A DNA stretch of 64,000 nt, taken from positions 21,485,001-21,549,000 of the forward strand of contig CM067539.1 in assembly GCA_034509755.1 (NCBI GenBank), read 5' to 3'. Shown here piece by piece: positions 11,977-24,376 of this stretch. The notes below the pieces were generated by a model. The model was not told the DNA's origin and did not search any database. It saw nothing but the letters and a program-made list of their open reading frames with translations. Made by a program: the position numbers and the translations under genes. Each line of letters opens with the position of its first letter. Position 1 is the stretch's first letter. This DNA is from Anisodus tanguticus (lineage: Eukaryota > Streptophyta > Magnoliopsida > Solanales > Solanaceae).

Positions 11977-13040
11977 TCAGATGAAATAATTTTTTGGAAC
12001 TCAACACCTTTTTTATTATACTTTCGTTAAACAAAGAAAATTTAGAAGTAGCATCTTTTTTATCTATCCTAACTCTGTAATGGCTTTTCTTTTTTCCTGT
12101 ACTTTAATTTAATGCATTTTCAATTCAGTAAAAAAAAATAGAGGAAATTATTTTATTCAATTCCATTTCAATGTTCAAAAAATCAACCGATTGACGACAA
12201 TAAAAAGAAAAAAAAGGTGTTCCACGTGAAGTCATCCCAGGACTTATATTAGCTGAAAAGTATTGTCATCCTCGATACATACAAAATAATTGAATGGTAT
12301 TGTTGTTTTGTAGCGTAGAGTAGCTGAGCATTGAGCACGTACTCTGGGCAAAACTTGTACTAAAAAAATATGTTCCGCTCTCGATTTATGTGCACAGTTA
12401 AAATTTTAATGTTAATTTCTATACAGAAATTTTAATTTTTTTAAAATAAAATTTATATATTTAAAAACAACATAAAATATTATTAATTATGATCATTAAT
12501 AATTTAAAATATTTAAAAGTATGTAAAAAATTTATTCTCAAAATTTTAACTATGCCATATAAATTGGAATACAGTAAAAGAATGTTTGGTTTGCAGACTA
12601 AGTTGATTAAGTATTCCATCAGAGAAGTGGGATCATATAACACCTACTTTGATGCGATAAGGTAGAATATTTCATGATTAAGTTTGAGATTTAAATTTAT
12701 AATATTTTATTTGGTACTATAAATTTATAACTTCAATCAATATATCTTCAATTAAATAAAATATTCCTCCCGTTTTAATTTATATGGTATAATTTCATCT
12801 TATTTCATTAGTCAAACAACGACAACAACATAAATTTAGTGTGATCCCACAAGTAAAGCTTGAAAGGATAGGATGTACTCCTATTTTTATTAGAGATAAA
12901 GAAGTTATTTCATATACACTCTCGGGCGTAGAAATATAAGAAAAGACACGGCAACCATAACCCAAACAGACCCTAATAATATATCTTTGTCCTCTCAGCT
13001 AAGATAACCTACCGTATTCCTCCTCTTCCCTGTTTCCAAT
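11977..13040. other. Intergenic DNA upstream of the membrane-protein gene
   Basis: AT-rich, with no recognised gene. The last 100 bp upstream of the gene at 13102 are CT-rich (13015-13060), as expected of a plant 5' leader. No convincing TATA box was picked out. Confidence 0.5.
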
Positions 13041-13101
13041 TTTTCTTCTCTGTTCTCAACTCATCACAAAGATCCAATTTTCAACCAAAAAAAATAAAAC
13101 A

Positions 13102-14097
13102 ATGGATCTGCAACCAGAACAGCTTCAAAACTTAAGCTTACCTTCAATTATCAAAGAATCAATCACCATACCAAAAAGATCTCCACAAACTTTTTACAGA
13201 ATTACCCTCAGTTTAATCTTGCCACTCTCTTTTGCAATCTTAGCCCATTCTTTCTTCACTCATCCAATTCTCAATCAACTCCATGAAAATCCAAGTGCTT
13301 CTCATGCTTCTCAATGGACTAAACTCCTTTTCTATCAATTCTGTTACTTAGTTTTCCTCTTAGCTTTCTCTCTTCTCTCAACTGCTGCAGTTGTTTTCAC
13401 TGTTGCATCTCTTTACACTTCTAAACAAGTATCTTTCTCATCCATAATCACAGCTATTCCTAGTATCTTGAAACGTTTGTTCATTACTTTCATATGGGTT
13501 TTTCTATCCATGCTTGTTTATAATGCTGTCTTGTCCTTTTTCATTGTACTTATGTTGATTGTCTTTGAAAGCAAGAACAAGAACAGTGTTGCTTTGTTTC
13601 TTGTCTCTGTGTTTGTCCTCTCTTTGTTCTTCCTTGTAGTGCATGTCTACTTGAGTGCCTTATGGCATCTTGCTAGTGTTATTACTGTTCTTGAACCTAT
13701 GCAAGGGATTGGATCTATAAAGAAGAGTTATGGGTTGTTGAAAGGGAAGATTAGGGTTGCTTCTGTGCTTGTTTTAGGGTATTTGGTGATTTTTGGTGTG
13801 GTTAGTAGTGCTTTTGGATCAATTGTGGTGGATGGTGGTAGTAAGTACAGTGTTTTTGCTAGGGTTGTGATTGGTGGAGTGTTGATTGGTGTGCTTGTGG
13901 TTGTTATTTTGGTGGGCTTATTGGTGCAAAGCTTGTTTTATTATGTGTGCAAGAGTTATCATAATGAGAGGATTGATAAGAGTGCTTTGTATAGTCATCT
14001 TGGTGGGTATTTGGGTGAGTATTATGAGCCTCTTAAAGGGAACATGCAAATTGATGATGGATTGGAAGTGGAGATGAAAGGTGGAGAAGCTGCTTGA
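13102..14097 (+). CDS. Plant-specific six-span membrane protein, single exon
   Basis: 331 residues, intact from ATG to TGA. Hydrophobic segments lie at about 33-53, 80-104, 128-155, 163-190, 217-240 and 255-280. The polar N-terminus carries the family phrase ITIPKRSP and the C-terminus is short and acidic. Similar Arabidopsis proteins (At4g19950/At1g31130 type) carry only a vague label, 'polyadenylate-binding protein 1-B-binding protein', and I know of no established biochemical role. The conserved EPMQGIGSIKKSYGLLKGK loop lies between spans 4 and 5. AATAAATAAA at 14143-14152 is a plausible poly(A) signal. No lesion is seen. Confidence 0.85.
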   Translation: MDLQPEQLQNLSLPSIIKESITIPKRSPQTFYRITLSLILPLSFAILAHSFFTHPILNQLHENPSASHASQWTKLLFYQFCYLVFLLAFSLLSTAAVVFTVASLYTSKQVSFSSIITAIPSILKRLFITFIWVFLSMLVYNAVLSFFIVLMLIVFESKNKNSVALFLVSVFVLSLFFLVVHVYLSALWHLASVITVLEPMQGIGSIKKSYGLLKGKIRVASVLVLGYLVIFGVVSSAFGSIVVDGGSKYSVFARVVIGGVLIGVLVVVILVGLLVQSLFYYVCKSYHNERIDKSALYSHLGGYLGEYYEPLKGNMQIDDGLEVEMKGGEAA

Positions 14098-15629
14098 CAC
14101 CAGGTTTTAATGAGTTTTTTTATGGTGTTTGAGATATAGCAAATAAATAAATCTCAGCCCTTTAATTTTCTTTATTTTGATGTGTTTGTAATGAGGAACT
14201 GCAATGCAATAGAAGAGACGTTTACAGTTAGTGTATATAACTTAAATTTGCGGAGGTTTCATTTTAGGTTTGTTCATTTGGTTATGCATAACTAGAACAC
14301 CTTTCTGCTTAACAGAATCGGGTGAAATCTTTGGGTGTGTTAAGCTCTATATTGCTTGGACTTTTAAAAATGTCAGTGTGCGTATCAGATTTTTCAAAAA
14401 TATAGTATTTTTGGAGAATCCAATATGAATACAGCGGTATTTCAGGAGAATTCAAGCAACATCAACTTAAACTAATTAAAGAGGTTGCAGCAGGGGATTC
14501 TTTATTCCCTTAATCTTGATTTGTGCTGAATGTATGTCTACTTTGTTGCACATGACCTAGAATTAGCTGCTAATATAAAATGTTGCTTCTTGTCGGCAAT
14601 TCTTTTTGACATACATGGAAAAGAAAGGACATAATTAATGAAATGACAAACAGATTTTTTATTTGTACATCAGCTTTCTGGCAAGTTTGATTATGCCAGT
14701 CTTTGTTTATGTTTCGGTTGGAACATGATCAACTTCAACTTTAAAAAGGATCTTGCCGCAAAGGAATTGATCAAAAGAAAGATCTTGTGAAATAACAAAA
14801 TATTTGGTTAGAGAAAGTGCAATTACTAGGTATGTTTAGGTGACATGATTTGGCGATCTTGTTTTATACAATGTAACACTTCTGGAAAGCTCATATATGC
14901 ATGGTCTCTTGTGACATTTGGCGGACTGCTGATGTAATTTTGGAAGTTTTTATAGAATACAATGAATTTAATTATGTTCAAACTGTATTATACAATACAA
15001 GTTTTGGATTTTACTACTAATTCATTGCTACTTCTTGTTGGCTAAGATAAGATTTTGATTTTTATACACACAGGTCCCAATGCAGAGACAAAATTACAAA
15101 TGCTGTAGTGGTGTCAATAAATGCTTCTGAAATATTTGGTTCATGTTCATAACTCTCATAAATATGGGGTCTATATACTATATTGTGAAACCTGTGTTGC
15201 TAAAACTATTAAATTTATGAAAGCTTTAGATATACATCTTTTTGAGTATGGTTACTTAATAGTCCTTTGGTAATGTTATGTGCGTTATGTTTTCTACCTG
15301 CCACAACTATATCAGAGGTGTAGAGTGAGTTCTTTAGGTTCAACTGAAGTTATTGTTTTTTACTTGAATTATATATAAATATAAAATTAAAATATATACG
15401 TAAAATAAGATCACATTCATTCTAACCGGTTATATCTCTAAACTAGCCTCTTGGAAAGAGGTTTTACTGTATGGTTTTGTATTTTGGCATAAAGCTCATT
15501 TGGTTAGTCACTTAGTTGACAGGAAACGTAAGCTAATGTACCTTTGTATTTTGTTAGAATATTATATTATAGGAGTAGTACCTACTTTCTTAAAGTTAAT
15601 CTATTAACCGTGTAGACATCATTACCATA
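14098..15629. other. 3' UTR and intergenic DNA
   Basis: Contains the 3' UTR of the membrane-protein gene and about 1.4 kb of AT-rich DNA. No supported gene or recognised repeat. Confidence 0.5.
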
Positions 15630-16878
15630 ATTAAAAGATATGTCATATATTATGTAATATTTACTGATGTATAATTATGGTAGATATATGATCCTTATTG
15701 TAAAATAATTTCTCCTTACACACTATATATATATTTGTATTAATCAGAAATGCTTTTCAAGGGAGATAAATACAACTTACATGGTATCAAGAGCCAAAAT
15801 CCTAAAAACCTAGAAAACCCATCGGTTGCCCCCTTCCCCCCCTTAAAAATTTCTTTTTCGGCCGTCGGTGACCCCCTTCCTTTTCTCGGTTTTTTTTTTC
15901 TTCCTATTGTTTTTCCATTCTCCACTACTCTAATGGATCCTTTGACTACTCCCACGTTTTTCGACGCTTCCGCTTCTACCCCAGTCGTCATCCAAACACC
16001 TCTCACAACCCTCTCCTCACCATCTTTCCATCCGGCTTTCGCCGTTACTAACATCAAGAACTTTATTCCTTTAATTCTTGATCAGGAAGATGGACAATAT
16101 TGGTCATCGGTGGAACTGTTTAGAATTCATGCATGTGTATATCATGTGCTTGACCATATCGACGACTCTTTCCCTCGTCCTCCCGAAATTGATGACATAA
16201 CATGGTGTCGTCTCAATGCCGTGGTCAAACAGCGGATATATGGCACAATATCCAAGGATTTACTCTACACGATCATGAAAACGGGTGTCTCCGCCCGTGA
16301 GTTATGGACACATTTGGAAGAATTTTTTCAAGACAACAAGAACACTTGTGCAGTGTACTTGGAAAAACAATTCAACAACACATGTCTTGAAAATTATTCT
16401 ATTATGTCAGAGTATTTCAAGTAGTTAAAATTGGTGGCAGACCAATTGTCCAATGTCGGAATGCCTGTTTCCGAAACAAAAATGGTTTTACAATTGGTTG
16501 CAGGCCTACCAAAGGGTGAATATGACACTCTAGCCACGATGATACAACATGATGACCCTCTGCCTAGCTTTAACAAGGCTCGTTCGCAATTACTGTTGGA
16601 AGAAACACGACGTGCGAAACAAGACGAGCACAAACAAAAGGCGTTAGCAGTTGAAACGCATACGCCAAATACCGCTACTGACGGCCAGCCGCCACTACCG
16701 GAAAACAGTCAGCCACGACATTATTATGTAAGATATGTCATATATTATTTAATATTTAGTGATGTATAATTATAGTAGATATAAGATCCTTATTGTAGGA
16801 TGATTCCCCCTTAAACATTATATATATATATATTTATATTAATGAAAAAGGCTCCTAGGGAGATTAATGCAACTTACC
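15630..16878 (+). mobile_element. Small pol-less copia element (F), gag only
   Basis: Two roughly 150 bp LTRs (about 15630-15781 and 16727-16878) share GATATGTCATATATTAT, GATGTATAATTAT and AGATCCTTATTGTA. The 5' LTR ends CTTACA and is followed at once by TGGTATCAAGAGCC (15782-15795), a primer site complementary to initiator tRNA-Met with one extra A. The internal part is under 1 kb and holds only a gag-like frame. No protease, integrase or RT is present, and the gag runs straight into the 3' LTR without a clear polypurine tract. The gag is similar to that of element B at 39096-44003, so F looks like a non-autonomous or deleted relative. Confidence 0.75.
15933..16720 (+). pseudogene. Copia gag of element F (retrotran_gag type)
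   Basis: ATG at 15933 (MDPLTTPTFFDASAS) opens the frame. The capsid-like core follows, with WSSVELFRIHACVYHVLDH, ARELWTHLEEFFQDNKNT and AVYLEKQFNNTCLENYS. A TAG at 16422-16424 interrupts it. The same homology resumes at 16431 (LVADQLSNVGMP, LVAGLPKGEYDTLATMIQ) and ends at the 3' LTR. No zinc knuckle is present. It is homologous, block for block, to the gag of element B. Confidence 0.8.
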
Positions 16879-18240
16879 TAATCAATATTGTTCGGGCATT
16901 TTTTAATATCTTATGATACGATGTGTAGTTACATAATCGCTAATTGAAGTAGGGATGTGATTATTGATGCATGCTATCACGTTATTAAGGTCAATTTTCC
17001 AAGACCCATTCCTAATATGAAGAGCATTAAATACTAATCCAACTGCTAGCAATTATTTTATGCACTGTAGTGGTCCTCCGTATCCTTTTCCTTTCCCTAC
17101 TAGCTGTACTTTTATTATATTTATTCATATGAGTGATAAAGTGTATATAAAACATTGCATATTTTGTCATCACTAGTTTGAACTTTGATATAAACACCAA
17201 ATATTATAAGTGTTTTCCAAATTCCTGTCCTAATAATATTTTTACCTCATCGTAAGCATATTTACATTCTTTTCTTTTAAATAAATTGTAAAAACTGTGA
17301 ATCATCATTTCTTTCGTCTCATTCTGAATTATTCTTATCAGTGCATGTGGTTATTGAATACACTTCCAAATATACCCCATTATTGCTTAATTTCTCTATG
17401 GATTTACCTTGGAGTCATATATAGTATAAGAGTAAATCCCCATATATTGAGGATTAGAAAGAAGTGAACGTAACTACTAAATTACATAAATAGCAACATC
17501 AAGAAACAGATTTTTATATTTGTCTTTCTCTCTGTTATCTCTCTCCTTAAAATAATATCTTACTTCTCCATTTCAAAAGTTTGAGTCACAATAATGTTCG
17601 ACAGTGACGACCTACATTTATTTTAAACGTGCAAGACTCTTTCAAGATCATTTGGATTTTTTTTTGCAGCTTGCATGCAGTAGTGTTTTTCATGTTGTAT
17701 ATAACTATTTGAATATTATATTTCTATGACGAATGATCCACTTCAAATTTCGCTCTATTATTGATCTAATTAATCTCGATATTTGTTATTCAACAAAACA
17801 TTTGAAGGAAGATTAAGTGAACTAACCGGTACAATTCTACCACTCTCCTGACTGACTTAATTAGGGAGGAAAAATAATATAGCTTATATTGAGTACAATT
17901 TGTTTTACACTATCATGTTACTTATCTTTCCTTCTAACATCCAACTTACATTTACTATAGACAATTACTTATAATTATCTTCTAATTAATCTTATAATGT
18001 AGGTAATCTTTAGGGGTAAGGACACAATTAGCCATCAGGTGAAACTATTGACACCAATAACCTACGTTTCCACAAAACCCATTTTGTAGCCCTAAACTAA
18101 TCTCAACTCATTTCCTAGTCTCCTTTTTAAGTTTTTGATAACTGTTTGTCTCTTATTTTTCATCAATATCTTAGTTGTGTCTGTTTTTTTGTTATTTTGT
18201 TTGTTTCCTCTTAATTAATTAATTTTTTTTTGTTTAGTTT
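16879..18240. other. Intergenic DNA without recognised features
   Basis: About 1.4 kb of AT-rich sequence. No gene, RNA or repeat boundary was recognised. Confidence 0.5.
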
Positions 18241-18244
18241 ATCT

Positions 18245-18246
<2 letters not shown>

Positions 18247-18277
<31 letters not shown>
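18247..18277. repeat. Poly-T tract (31 T)
   Basis: An uninterrupted run of T flanked by T-rich sequence. It may be the tail of an old retroposon on the minus strand, but no element body was recognised. Length may be affected by sequencing. Confidence 0.8.
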
Positions 18278-18278
<1 letters not shown>

Positions 18279-18810
18279 TCTTTCTCTTACTTTGTAAAGA
18301 TAAAAATAAAATACAAAAATAAAAATATTAAATAAATATTTTAGATTAATAAAATATAAAAAAATAATTATATAATTAGATTACAACAAGAAATAATACA
18401 AGAAAATACTAAAGTCACTAGCTTATTTATTAAAATTTAAATTAATGGAAAATATATTCTTATAACTTTTCTCTTTTGCAAATGAAAACAAAAGTTATAT
18501 GTATCTAATTTATAACTCAATTTTTTTTTATAATTTGCTAAATATGATATAAAAAAATATCAAAATTAAGCTTAAGCTCTATTTGTTGATTTCTTTAATA
18601 ATTTTTTATTGTGTATTAAATAGAAGTGTGGTAAAAGTGTTAATAAACTAAACATTTCAAAAATTTGAACCTTCTCTAGTAATGTAATAGTTTATCAATA
18701 GTACTCTTTTTGTACAACTCAAACCTCCAAAACCGAAAACCCTAACTCTCTTCTTGCAACCCTTACATCATCTTACCACACATTCTCTCTATCTTTTTTT
18801 CCCAAGAGCA

Positions 18811-19175
18811 TATGTATAGAAATCGTATCGTTGTAGTACAAAATATGTATCACTATTGTATATATATAAAAAACGTATCATTGATGTATATAATATGTAT
18901 CTCTACAATATTTGTATAGAAATTGTATCATTGTTGTGTATAATATGTATCAATACTGTACATGTATAGATATCCCTACAGTATGTGTATAAAAATTGTA
19001 TCATTGATGTATAGAATATGTATCCCTACAATATGTGTATAGAAAATTGTATCATTATTGTATAAAATATGTATTGTATATGTATAGAAACTATATCATT
19101 GATGTATAGAATGTGTATCCCTACAATATATGTAGGAAAATGTGTCATTGTTGTATAATTTGTGTATAATAAATA
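18811..19175. repeat. Minisatellite of about 50 bp units
   Basis: About seven diverged copies of a unit built from TGTATAGAAATTGTATCATT, GATGTATAGAATATGTATC and CCTACAATATG. Spacing is irregular (about 46-55 bp). The array is AT-rich and non-coding. Confidence 0.75.
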
Positions 19176-19394
19176 TATAATCAATGTATAATGTGTACAC
19201 GCTAATCATAAACATATTATATAACTATTATACACTATTTATATGCAGGCAAGAATTATCGAAAAAAATGGACACCGACGAAAATTTTTCCGGCCAGATA
19301 TGTACCAAACAACCATAGATCTGATGACTTCACAACCATAAAAAAAGAAGTGCGGATGAAGATTCAACAAGAACTTTATATGCAAACAACGTTT

Positions 19395-19868
19395 TCAGAT
19401 CTGTAACTTATCCAAAGAAAGAAAAATTATGCGAAGAAGAGAGAAAGGGAACAATGGCGTTGGGGGTGTTGTAGTCGTCAGTGTGGTGGTGCCTACGTCG
19501 GAGAAGTGGGGTTCGTCGGAGATCTGGGCAGCGGCGTCGGAGACTGTAGAGAAAAGGGATGCGAGGTGGGGTCTGTTTGTTGGCTGCTCAGGTTCATCAG
19601 AGCTCGAAGCTCCTCGCCGGAGCAACGAAGGAGATTAGAGAGGATGTTTTGGGTGGGGCTGGTCGGATTTTGTCTAGTTCGCCGGTGGTGGCTCTGGGTT
19701 AGTGCGAGGGGAAGCAAAAGGGGAAAGGGAGAGGGGGCAGAGAGAGACGAGAGGGAAAAAAGGGAGACAAGGTGCGTCGTGGGTTGGCCGGAGATTTTAA
19801 TCTTCTCCATTTCCATTTTTCAGGCCGCCGGAGATTCGTCGGCGTTGGAATTTGCCGGTGAAGCGTGG
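19395..19868. other. GC-rich island next to a CACTA end
   Basis: The region is clearly richer in G and C than its surroundings and is full of CCGGCG/CGTCGG words, so frames stay open on both strands (for example 19506-19994 plus and 19493-19816 minus). None has a recognisable domain and they overlap in several frames. I read them as composition effects, possibly a captured gene fragment or transposon-associated sequence, not as genes. Confidence 0.4.
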
Positions 19869-20210
19869 CGACTACAAGAAAAATGGTCATTAGCGAAGGG
19901 AAATCTGGCCCCTAAAAGTCTGATTCTGGTCGCTAAAAGTCAATGGCGACCAATCTCACCCGTCCCTATAGGCTCCGCCGCTAAAAGTCAATAACGATGA
20001 AATCTTGTATCTGGTCCCTATAAATATTAACGAACATGTTTATTCTGGCCCCTAACACACGTAGGGATCATTTTTATGGTCCTTAAATAACTATTTGGTC
20101 GCATGATTTTGGCATCTAAAGCCCTTAGCGACCATTTTTCCTGGTCCTAAAAGGTTTTGAGGACAAGTAATCTGTTGCTTGAAAGTTTTATTGACAATTT
20201 CTGAGGTCCT
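19869..20210 (+). mobile_element. CACTA (En/Spm) transposon left end with subterminal repeats
   Basis: ACTACAAGAAAAATGGTC at 19871-19888 matches the common plant CACTA terminus CACTACAAGAAAAA, except that the preceding base is G, not C. It is followed by repeated subterminal words in both orientations: TTAGCGA, GGTCGCTAAAAG, GGCGACCA, TGGTCCCTA and TTAGCGACCATTTTTCC. These repeats fade near 20210. No matching right terminus (TTTTTCTTGTAGTG) was found downstream, and no transposase is readable. The element is probably truncated. Confidence 0.6.
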
Positions 20211-22601
20211 AAAAAATAAATTATCTTTTTGGTACTATAATTCTAAATATTACACATAATCTCATGCTTTCATATATATAGTTACAAAAAATATATTAAC
20301 ATCCCATTAGTAACACTGTAGCATGGAATATAAGTCAATTATATTCTTTACAAAATATTATAAAAAAATTCCTAACAGTCCTAAAATCTTTCACCTTGAC
20401 TTGTAAACTCGTCCTCTTCTACTTTTTTTTGGTCCGGGACTTGTAAACTCATCAAGTCTTCAAAACCTGCAAAAGACATACAAAAAGTTCTCTTAAACAC
20501 TATAAACATCTACTAGAAAATTGAAATTAAACGTGGTTTAGACCACATAATAGATCTAAATTCCAACCTACATGTTTAACGTTGAGATCAAGTATTTAAA
20601 GCAAAAGTTCTAAGAATATATAATCTGCCAACTATTGATGAAAATGCAGCTTCAGATTAACAAACCAGATCTCAACAATAAAACCAGAGTACATATTATT
20701 TTCTAAGCTGCTCAGTCAGACACAAAAACATAAAACAAGATTAAGGCCCCAACTGGTCCATTGAATATGGCCCTTAAAATTCCCTTGTTTAGGCTAGACT
20801 GCTAAATACATGGCCCCAAAGTATAAATCAGACCTAAAGAAACAAATAGACATTATTTAAAGAAGTATATCATGTTACTCGAATTTGTTGTTTGTTTTAT
20901 AATTTCTCAAATAATTAGCAATCTTGAATGTCGTGCTTCGAACAATTCTCTTGACCTTCTAAAAGCATAATTCAAATACTTACACATTTATTCAAGTAGG
21001 CTTCAACAAGAGGCTGAGAGTGTTTAGCTGCAAGGAGTTGTAGATTGTTGAGAAACTGAATCTAATGAGTCTTAACAACAAAAGAAAACACAAAATGCCA
21101 TGTTTCCCATCATTATGATACAGAAGATATATTAAAACCAGCAAGGCTTGACATCTTTAACTTGGTTAAACAACTATACTTACAATCACATAAGAGCCGA
21201 CAACTGATGCTGAACAGTTTCATTAGCTTGTTGACCTGCAGAATAGAGAACACCACCATAAGATCTCAAGTTCTTCCATCAGCTAAGGTATAGATAGCAG
21301 CAGAAATATCCTAAAGCCAATGAAGATAATTATGGTCCCCTTAGCACATGATCTGGTGATGACATTGTGTGTCAAACATTACACTAGAAAATGAATACCT
21401 AGCTCAAATTGCAACAAATGAAAAAACAACTCATAAAATTCACGCTACAATTACTCGATGAGTTTAATATAGATGTCACTAGACTCACAACTCAAATTTA
21501 CAAGCACTTGTTTTTTCCACATAAAAATGAAAAAAACAGCTCACAAAATAAATACATCAATTAATGTTCCCTAAATTATTTTTTCAGAAAGAACATTGAA
21601 ATGATGACTTACCACAATAACAATGATCTCTAGTATAGTGAACAAGATACTCTACAAATAGAGATTCACTATCAAATAATTTATCTCCTAAAATTTTCCT
21701 CGGCTTAAGATACGTTCAACATGGTACTTTTACATTTTCTTGACTTTGTTCAAAGATAGGGAAGGACTTAAACATGCACTTCTTTTCTATATGCATATTC
21801 AAGTATACTAATAAAAAGAGACTGAGTCATATGAAACAGTTAGGGACACTCTTCACCATGTTTTCTTTATCTACACAAGAGGACTAAATTCAATAAAACG
21901 CCTATCAATGTAAATAACTCAATGCACAAAAATTATGAACCAAAGCAGAGTAAGAACTTTTAAACCCCAGCACTCAAATCCACAGATAACAACTTAAAGT
22001 AATAAAATCAATCATATTGAGTTCTTTAGGGAGCACTAATCAATACCCTGAATCTGAAAGGTAAACTCCATATTAGCATCTTTCCTGTCCCCTAGCCATG
22101 CTTCAATCCTTATGTATCTGCCATCTGAGTTGTAATTTTGATAAATCATGTATGTATAAGCTTGAATCTGTGACATATATCGGTTTCATTGGCACATGAA
22201 TTTATTTACATCAACTAAGCATAAATAAAGTGCTATGCATAATCTGTGACGTATATCGATTTTATTCCTGTTACACATTAATATATTAACTTCAGCTAAA
22301 TTTGGATATTCTTGACCATATAGCATTGTTTCCGCTTAAATAAGCATTTATCTTTTCTAGTTGCAGTACCATTTGTATCCAAAGAAAATTATATATATGC
22401 AGTTACCAATAGAATTATATGTTAAATTATGTTCTTCTATTCAATTCTTTTCCTATTTGGCTTGGTTTTCTTTGGAGATAAATGGAACTCCTGCTGTTAT
22501 TGCTTTTTACTCTCTTGCTTCTCTTTTTCTTTCAAGTAACAAATATGATGTTGACATTGCTGGTTGATCAAACTTTATATGCTCACTAGGAAATTATGAT
22601 T
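20211..22601. other. Gene-free AT-rich stretch
   Basis: About 2.4 kb without a supported gene. It may include the body of the CACTA remnant, but no transposase motif was seen on either strand. A short direct repeat (GACTTGTAAACTC) occurs near 20398 and 20439. Confidence 0.45.
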
Positions 22602-23184
22602 ACATAGATGCTGAACTGGAATGGTGAGATAATGACTTTAATAGATGATCTATCTTTCCACGACATTAATGTTGAAGATCCAAACCACAACAACAACAAT
22701 AATGTTTAAGGACCTAGAACCCATGTCTGTGTCTTTTAGTACTGTTTTGTATGTCCATGTTGTTCCATGGACTCTCTATTTCTTTTATTGTTTTCATGTC
22801 TAAGTTGTGTCGTGGAACTCTCTTACATCTCTTTCCTTTTTCGTCATTTGAAGTGTTCGTCTGTCGTCTGTCTTTTTCAGTCTGTTGTTTCGTTCACTTA
22901 TTAAATTTGGGATCAATCTTTATTTCAAGTTTACTAGATACTTTAGTATTTACTTGCATCTTTATTATTGTTAATGTTGTTGTTGTTGTAAAAGACAGTC
23001 TATTTGGTTTAAAAAATCTAAAAAATAAGTATATATATCGGTTAAATTTTAGTTTCAAACTTTCTACTGTAGACTAGTAACGATGCATCGATCTAGAATT
23101 GGTAATGAATTAAAACAATAAAGAAGATTCATTACTCTTCTAGCTTTATTTATGTAAGAAATACAAGCGTTCTGTTTTAAGTTA
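22602..23184 (+). pseudogene. MADS-box duplicon copy 1: 3' end of coding region and start of 3' flank
   Basis: 22608-22709 encodes LNWNGEIMTLIDDLSFHDI and NVEDPNHNNNNNV with stop. This matches the last about 32 residues of the intact MADS protein (35389-36588), with small differences. The downstream flank then follows the 3' flank of the intact gene (GTATGTCCATGTTGTTCCATGG and so on), showing that the DNA was duplicated with its flank. The MADS domain and most of the gene are missing upstream of 22602. The copy continues after the solo LTR at 24372. Confidence 0.85.
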
Positions 23185-24376
23185 CGTTGGGAGTTTTGTC
23201 TCTCTATTGTACTTTATACAGCAGTACGGGAAGTATATTACTATTACAAGTATTCGAAAGGATAAACAAAGATTCAATAATTCAACTAGAAATCTGAAAT
23301 TACAATTGTTGAACAAGAAAAAAAACTGAAACCGTTTTTGCCGAGTCGAGTTGTTGCACTCTGTCCTTAAGACAATATTGCCCCGTATGTATCCTTTATA
23401 CGTCCCGGACAATTTGTCTCCCAAGATAAAACAAAGAATGGAACACTTGAGCAAAGGAAACTCAAGAGCTACCGTGAAGAATATTGAGTAACGAAATGAT
23501 GCTTGGAAGTTGTAGGAAGAACTGTTTTTGCTTGTTAATGCTTATGTATTTTCGTATATATTAGTGTTGCTCAATAATGGTGTAAGGGGGTGTTTATATA
23601 GGTGAGGGAGGAGACTGAAAAACTGTCTCCATAACAGCCAAATAATGGCCATTATGGAGGTAGTAAAGTCACCAACATAAATGGTGAAAGACCAACGGAT
23701 TGGCCATTTATAGGAGTAATTCACCAAAATAAATGGTCGAATTGAGTGCTTGGCGTTTCTTTCTTTTCGCCCAATTCGACTTTCTCGGAAACTTCGGGGA
23801 CCAAACGTACATCCGAAAGAATTCGGTCCAAACCGTACATCCGAAACTTCGGGGACCAAACTCGTACATCCGAAAGAATTCTCGGTCCAAACCGCACATC
23901 GAAACTTCGGGATCAAACTGTACTTCTGGCAAAGTTCTCTGGTCCAAAAAGATAATATCAGAAGGCCCACAGCCCGGAACCGGACGGGCGGGCGGCGGCG
24001 GCGCGCGTGTGGTCTTTCCTTGAACCGAAGCACATCTAGGTCCTCCCTCCTTTAAACACATGGGATACCCCTTGGGGTCCCAAACCCCAAACCAATTTCG
24101 AGTCTTATATACACAACAATTCTTTCTTCCTCTACCGATGAGGGAGAATTGAACACAATACCACACTTTCCATGCTTCAAACACCTTACTTCGTGGACCA
24201 ATATCTCTTTCATTTCTCAATGAAATTTGACGATTCTTGGCCCTACGGTTATCTACGTACTTAGTAGATCATGCATGTGTGAAGAACCGGATTCTCCAAC
24301 ATACGTAACACTAGTGTTTAAGCCGTTAAAGTTGGTCGGTCGCAACTCCCGCCAAAGGCTAATTTCCAACAAGTTA
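23180..24376 (-). mobile_element. Solo LTR (23185-24371) with 5 bp target duplication AGTTA
   Basis: The MADS 3' flank is interrupted exactly here. Homologous copies at about 33560 and 37075 read straight through TTTTAAGTTAA(C/T)TGTCTAG, while this copy has AGTTA at 23180-23184, a 1187 bp insert, and AGTTA again at 24372-24376. The insert starts CGTTGGGAG (TG mutated to CG) and ends TTTCCAACA. On the minus strand it therefore begins TGTTGGAAAT, and it has a TATA-like TATATAAGAC (24103-24112) upstream of the expected R/U5. It has no internal domain and no second LTR, hence a solo LTR left by recombination. Long open frames in it (23542-24220, both strands) reflect GC-rich U5 sequence, not genes. 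Confidence 0.85.

Noticed and set aside
19395..19994. Open frames on both strands in a GC-rich block
   Set aside because: No recognisable domain, mutual overlap, and low-complexity Arg/Gly/Ser content. The frames look like a composition effect next to a CACTA end.
23542..24220. Several overlapping open frames of 60-170 codons on both strands
   Set aside because: They lie entirely inside the solo LTR, overlap each other in many frames and contain no domain. GC-rich LTR sequence explains them.
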